64,000 nucleotides of DNA from Streptosporangium album (GTDB lineage: Bacteria; Actinomycetota; Actinomycetes; Streptosporangiales; Streptosporangiaceae). Location of the stretch: the NCBI RefSeq assembly GCF_014203795.1, contig NZ_JACHJU010000001.1, forward strand, positions 2,170,001 to 2,234,000, given 5' to 3'. Position numbers and translations under genes: made by a program. The notes beneath the pieces were generated by a model. That model made no database searches and was not told the origin of the DNA. It worked only from the letters and a program-made list of their open reading frames with translations. Of this stretch, positions 60,457 through 64,000 are shown piece after piece; position 1 is the stretch's first letter; each line of letters begins with the position of its first letter.

Positions 60457-60526
60457 GCTGTGAGCCCGGCACCCCGGTCACCGCGTAACCGACCACCCGG
60501 TCGGCGATGCCCACCGGGCTCACAGC
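60457..60526. repeat. Long-range inverted repeat, 13-bp perfect arms
   Basis: GCTGTGAGCCCGG (60457-60469) and CCGGGCTCACAGC (60514-60526) are perfectly complementary with 44 nt between, which themselves contain CCGACC/GGTCGG arms. It sits between convergent genes and could be a terminator, a structured RNA or a short mobile remnant. Confidence 0.7.
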
Positions 60527-60550
60527 TCGGCGCAAGGCTCATGTGGCCCG

Positions 60551-61288
60551 CTAAGCGTCCCCGAAAACCTCCCAGACCTGGAGCAGCTGGCCGGTGCGCG
60601 GGTTGTAGTCCACCTTGGCCAGGACGGGATGCCTGACCCCCTTCATGACCTTGGTGAAGGCCGGTGTGGTGCACACCTTGGTGCCAAGACCGTCGCGCCT
60701 GGCGTTCACGTGGCCGGACAGCCAGGCATCGCCGCATTTCCCGGTCACGCGGTTGAAGACCAGATCGGTGTAGCCCAGCTTGACCGACCTGCCGCCCTTC
60801 GTGAAGACGACCGTCGTGTCGTTCTGGCGCTTGATCGTGCCGTAGGCGGTCTTCGAGTCACTCGGCGTCGCGAGGATCTCATGAATCCGCTTGGTCGTGC
60901 CCAGCGAAACCCTGATCGGCACGGGATCGAGCCTGAGCGCGAAGGTCAGGTCACGGTCCTGGCAGCGAGTCCTGCCCAGGCCCTTTCCGTCGAGCTTGAC
61001 GACCCCCTCGGTCTCCTTCAGTCCGCACTCGGCGGTGATCCTGCGGAAGTCGACGCCGGAGTAGTTCAGCCGCCGTTCCTTGGCGCCGGGAACGGGGGTC
61101 AGCTTGTAGCGCAGGACACCACCCCCCTTGACGAGGGTCGCCTCCGCCGGCGTGATGCGCAGGGTGTCGGCTCCGTCGGCCCAGGCGAAGCCGTAGAACA
61201 CCTCCGAGGTGGACGCGACGGCGGGCGTGGTGGCCAGGCCGGTGACACCGACGGCGAGCGCGGCGGTGGCGGCGAGCGAGCGCAGCAT
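60551..61288 (-). CDS. Secreted protein of unknown function
   Basis: 245 residues from ATG 61288. A Sec signal peptide (MLRSLAATAALAVGVTGLAT, cleavage after AVAS near 26) precedes an exported domain. There are four to five Cys, two of which sit in ECGLKETEGVV and GKCGDAWLSGHVNARR, suggesting disulfides. No family is recognised, but the strand-rich pattern suggests a beta-structured secreted protein. The preceding bases include GGGGAGGA. Confidence 0.65.
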   Translation of the reverse strand: MLRSLAATAALAVGVTGLATTPAVASTSEVFYGFAWADGADTLRITPAEATLVKGGGVLRYKLTPVPGAKERRLNYSGVDFRRITAECGLKETEGVVKLDGKGLGRTRCQDRDLTFALRLDPVPIRVSLGTTKRIHEILATPSDSKTAYGTIKRQNDTTVVFTKGGRSVKLGYTDLVFNRVTGKCGDAWLSGHVNARRDGLGTKVCTTPAFTKVMKGVRHPVLAKVDYNPRTGQLLQVWEVFGDA

Positions 61289-61411
61289 TGGATTGTCCTC
61301 CCCGAGTTGCGATCCCTTACCTGGGTGAGACTCTCCAGAGCTCTCGAAAGTTCGCATCGGCCTCCGAGGTGTACCCGGCCGGGTGCCCGCGCCGGCCGGG
61401 AGGGCGCGAGG

Positions 61412-64000
61412 TCAGGCGAAGACGTCCTGCTGGTAGCGGCCCTCGGCTTCCAGGGTGCGCAGCCATTCCTCGCCGTCGCCTCCGGTCCTGTCCCGGTAGA
61501 TCGCCGCGAGGGCCTGCCGTACGGCGGGCGCCATGCGGAGCCCGTCGCCGCAGACGTAGACGTGGGCGCCCCGCTCCAGCAGCGTCCAGAGCGTGTCGGC
61601 CTCGGCGGCGACCGCCTCCTGGACGAAGCGGAAGGGGTGGTCGTCGACCGCGGAGAACGCGGCGTGCGCGCGGGCGACCCCGGCCGCCTCCCAGTCCTGG
61701 AGTTCCGAGCGGTACAGCCAGTCGTGCGAGGGGTGGCGGCAGCCGTAGAAGACCTCGGCGGGACCGGTGGCACCGGTCAGAGCCCGCTCCTCCAGAAAGC
61801 CGCGCAGCGGGGCGAAACCGGTGCCCGGGCCGACGAGGATCACCGGGGTCGCCGGATCGTCGGGGAGGCGGAACGGAGGGGCCGGAACCCGCACGTATCC
61901 ATAGAAGACATCGCCGGGCTCCAGGCCCGCCAGGTAGGCCGAGCACATGCCCCGATACTCGCCGCTGCCCGACCAGGAGGGCCCTTCCACCAGGCCGACG
62001 GTGATCCGGACCCGGCCGGGGGAGGCCAGCGGCGAGGAGGAGATCGAGTAGTAGCGCGGCCGGATCGGTCCGGCCAGCTCCAGGAAGACCGGCAGGGGCA
62101 GGGTGATCGCGGGGAACCGCTCCAGCAGCGTGAGCACCGAGACGCGCTTGGCGAGGATCTCGTCGGCGTAGGCGGCCTCCAGCTCGGCGAGCCGCCCCCG
62201 GGTGTGAGGGCACTCCGTCTGCCCGGCCAGCGCCGAGAGGTCGGAGCGCGTGGCCACCTCCTGGAGCTCGGCGAACTCGGTCAGCAGCAGCCCGGCGGTC
62301 ACCGGGGTGTCCACGGGCAGATGGGTCGTCCCCCGGGAGCGGAGCCGTACGACCTGGTCGCGGGGGACGCGCAGGCAGCGCAGCGCCCACTCGACCAGCT
62401 CGGGGGCGTTCTTGGCGAAGACGGCCAGGTGGTCACCGGCCGTGTAGGTCGTTCCCGGGGGCAGCTCGGCCACGATCGAACGCACCCCGGGGCGCGGAGC
62501 CTCCAGCGCGAAGTCCCACAGCCCGGCCGGGTCGCCGGTCAGCTCCTCGTTCGAGAGCACGGTCAGCGGGACCGCCTGCGGGGACACGACCGCGGGGCGC
62601 ACGTCGGCCTCGGTGAGGACGTCCATCTCGTAGCGGGGCCCGCTCTCGGCGGCGGCCGTGCCGTACTCCTCCGCCAGCGCCGCCCAGAGCGCGCCGGTCC
62701 ACGCCGAGACGTCGCCGTCGAAGTCGCCGTCCGCGTCGGCTTCGCCGCGGTCGATCAGCGGTACGGCTCCCGCCCGGGTGAGCTTGTCGAAGGCCCGCCG
62801 GGGGAAGTCCTGGTAGGTGGGCCACTGGGTGTTGCCGCAGCCGAGCAGTGCGAGCCGTACCCCGTCCATGGCGGGAAGCTCCGTCAGGGCGTCGAAGCGC
62901 TGGGCGTTGTCGGGCGCCTTGCCGTTGTAGGTGGAGGTGATCACCACGAGGAGCCCGTCCCGGGGCGGGTCGAGCTCGTCCAGGGTCGTCAGCGTGGTCG
63001 CGAACCCGGAGCGCCCGGCGCGCTCGGCCAGCCTCTCGGCGACGTCGGCGGAGGTGCCGAGGTTGGAACCGTAGGCGACGGTGAGGCCGACTCCGGTGAC
63101 GGCCACCTCCACCGGCTGTTCCGCCACGACCTCGACCGTCTCGGCGACGCCTCGTTCGTACGGCTTGCGTTCCCTGACCCGGACCGTGAAGCCGTCGGGC
63201 TTGACGGTGAGCGTCTGCTTGATCTCCATCCGGTAGGCGTCCGGGTCGGAGATCGCGAACCGCTGCAGGATGACGGCGAGGGCCAGCCGCGCCTCGGTCA
63301 GCGCGAACTGGCGCCCGATGCAGGCCCGCTCGCCGTTGCCGAACGGCTTGTAGGCGGCGGGGTGGTGGCCGGCCCTGTTCTCCGGGAGCCAGCGGTCGAT
63401 GTCGAACTCCTCCGGCCGGTCCCACGCCTTCGGGTGCCGGTGCAGCGGCGGCAGGAGGACGACGGCCGGCTGGCCCTCGCGCACCGGGTAGCCGCCGACC
63501 GTGGTGTCCTCGAAGGACTTGACGGCGAACGCCGGGATCGGGGACCAGATCCGCAGCGTCTCCTCCAGGATCCGCGGGATCACGTCCAGCTTCATGACCG
63601 TGTCGTAGGTGGGGACGGTGTCACCCGGCAGCAGCCGGTCCACCTCGGCGTAGGCCCGGGCGAGCACGTGCGGGTTGCGCAGCAGGTTGTAGAGGGCGAA
63701 GGAGAGCAGCCCGCTGGTGGTCTCGTGCCCGGCGATGAGGAAGGTCAGGACCTGGTCGCGGATGTTCTCGTCGGAGAGCCGCTCGCCGCTCCGCGGGTCG
63801 GCGGCCTCCAGCATCAGGCCGAGCAGGTCCTTGGTGCCGCTCCGGCCCGCGGCCCGGCGCTGCCTGATGACGTCGTCCACCAGCTCCTGCATGGTGAGGA
63901 TGTCGGCGCGGTAGGCCTCCTCCCGCCTCTTCTTGAGCTTGGTGACCAGGGGGAGCTGCCGGTTGCGGAGCATCGCCTCGGTCAGCGCGCGGCCCATCGC
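61412..64000 (-). CDS. CYP102-type P450-reductase fusion, N-terminus beyond the window
   Basis: Continues past the right edge; the first Met here is internal. The P450 part retains the I-helix LIAGHETTSGLLSFALYNLL, ExxR in ILEETLRIWSPIP and the haem loop FGNGERACIGRQFALTEA. The reductase follows: flavodoxin FMN motif VAYGSNLGTSADVAERLA, FAD-binding RPRYYSISSSPLASPG, NADPH-binding GPGTGFAPLRGFLEER and a C-terminal VYVCGDGLRMAPAVRQAL. Self-sufficient fatty-acid hydroxylases of the BM3 kind have this order and about 1050 residues. The start and substrate-channel residues cannot be judged. Confidence 0.93.
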   Translation of the reverse strand, partial: AMGRALTEAMLRNRQLPLVTKLKKRREEAYRADILTMQELVDDVIRQRRAAGRSGTKDLLGLMLEAADPRSGERLSDENIRDQVLTFLIAGHETTSGLLSFALYNLLRNPHVLARAYAEVDRLLPGDTVPTYDTVMKLDVIPRILEETLRIWSPIPAFAVKSFEDTTVGGYPVREGQPAVVLLPPLHRHPKAWDRPEEFDIDRWLPENRAGHHPAAYKPFGNGERACIGRQFALTEARLALAVILQRFAISDPDAYRMEIKQTLTVKPDGFTVRVRERKPYERGVAETVEVVAEQPVEVAVTGVGLTVAYGSNLGTSADVAERLAERAGRSGFATTLTTLDELDPPRDGLLVVITSTYNGKAPDNAQRFDALTELPAMDGVRLALLGCGNTQWPTYQDFPRRAFDKLTRAGAVPLIDRGEADADGDFDGDVSAWTGALWAALAEEYGTAAAESGPRYEMDVLTEADVRPAVVSPQAVPLTVLSNEELTGDPAGLWDFALEAPRPGVRSIVAELPPGTTYTAGDHLAVFAKNAPELVEWALRCLRVPRDQVVRLRSRGTTHLPVDTPVTAGLLLTEFAELQEVATRSDLSALAGQTECPHTRGRLAELEAAYADEILAKRVSVLTLLERFPAITLPLPVFLELAGPIRPRYYSISSSPLASPGRVRITVGLVEGPSWSGSGEYRGMCSAYLAGLEPGDVFYGYVRVPAPPFRLPDDPATPVILVGPGTGFAPLRGFLEERALTGATGPAEVFYGCRHPSHDWLYRSELQDWEAAGVARAHAAFSAVDDHPFRFVQEAVAAEADTLWTLLERGAHVYVCGDGLRMAPAVRQALAAIYRDRTGGDGEEWLRTLEAEGRYQQDVFA

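Noticed and set aside
1-64000. tRNA, rRNA or CRISPR arrays
   Set aside because: No cloverleaf with matching T-loop, rRNA sequence or regularly spaced repeats was seen on reading; a dedicated tRNA scan was not possible.

Overview
The window is high-GC DNA with actinomycete habits: GTG starts, ATGA/GTGA stop-start overlaps, several apparently leaderless promoters, a mycothiol-type DsbA-fold nitroreductase, SpoIIE/HATPase partner-switch proteins, ECF42 sigma with its YCII partner, and CmtR-like, HxlR and TetR regulators each beside a palindrome. A filamentous actinomycete, perhaps of the Streptosporangiaceae, is the best guess from gene content; no rRNA, tRNA or CRISPR array was seen.

Layout. 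0-3.4 kb: a membrane-anchored Pro/Glu-rich protein, small unknowns, and a xylose-type sugar-binding lipoprotein. 3.4-6.2 kb: a MEDS-HATPase protein and a PAS/SpoIIE phosphatase (signalling pair). 6.3-18 kb: chromosomal genes in regulator-target pairs: YceI/HxlR, TetR with a heterodimeric ABC exporter, dehydrogenase/HxlR, HAD phosphatase, CmtR-like/DUF3703, and a MerR-methyltransferase fusion. 18-23.7 kb: a LuxR-type two-component system divergent from a MacB-like ABC exporter.

24.6-41.9 kb: an accessory island bracketed by two 136-bp, nearly identical, directly oriented MITE-like elements (23695-23830 and 41953-42088). An XRE regulator and an APH-fold kinase are read leftwards. Opposite runs a compact operon of at least fourteen genes: four small unknown proteins, then QueD-like, QueE-like, FolE, a phosphoribosyltransferase, a methyltransferase, a dTMP-kinase-like protein, a radical SAM/SPASM enzyme, a DegT/DnrJ aminotransferase, a second dTMP-kinase-like protein and a PurC-like ligase. 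Nucleotide-handling genes follow (DEDDh exonuclease, NUDIX, dCTP deaminase). QueD, QueE and FolE together should make 7-carboxy-7-deazaguanine. QueC, a tRNA/DNA transglycosylase and QueF are not in the window, so neither queuosine nor deazaguanine DNA modification is indicated. The best reading is an undescribed pathway to a 7-deazapurine nucleoside or nucleotide in which the 7-carboxylate is kept or amidated by the PurC homologue and further amino, methyl and phosphate groups are added. This is the most novel part of the window.

41.4-52.9 kb: an insertion-sequence graveyard: a truncated tyrosine recombinase, an intact-ended IS4-family element (15-bp inverted repeats, 12-bp target duplication), a decayed ISKra4-like element, and IS66 and other transposase remnants, interspersed with TetR/SDR, FBP-domain, GNAT, AraC and alpha/beta-hydrolase genes. 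53-64 kb: a YcaQ/AlkX-like winged-helix protein, an unusual ECF42 sigma fused to a truncated tyrosine recombinase with its YCII partner, a DUF998 protein, a sirtuin, a stand-alone P450, a secreted protein, and a CYP102-type P450-reductase that runs off the right edge.
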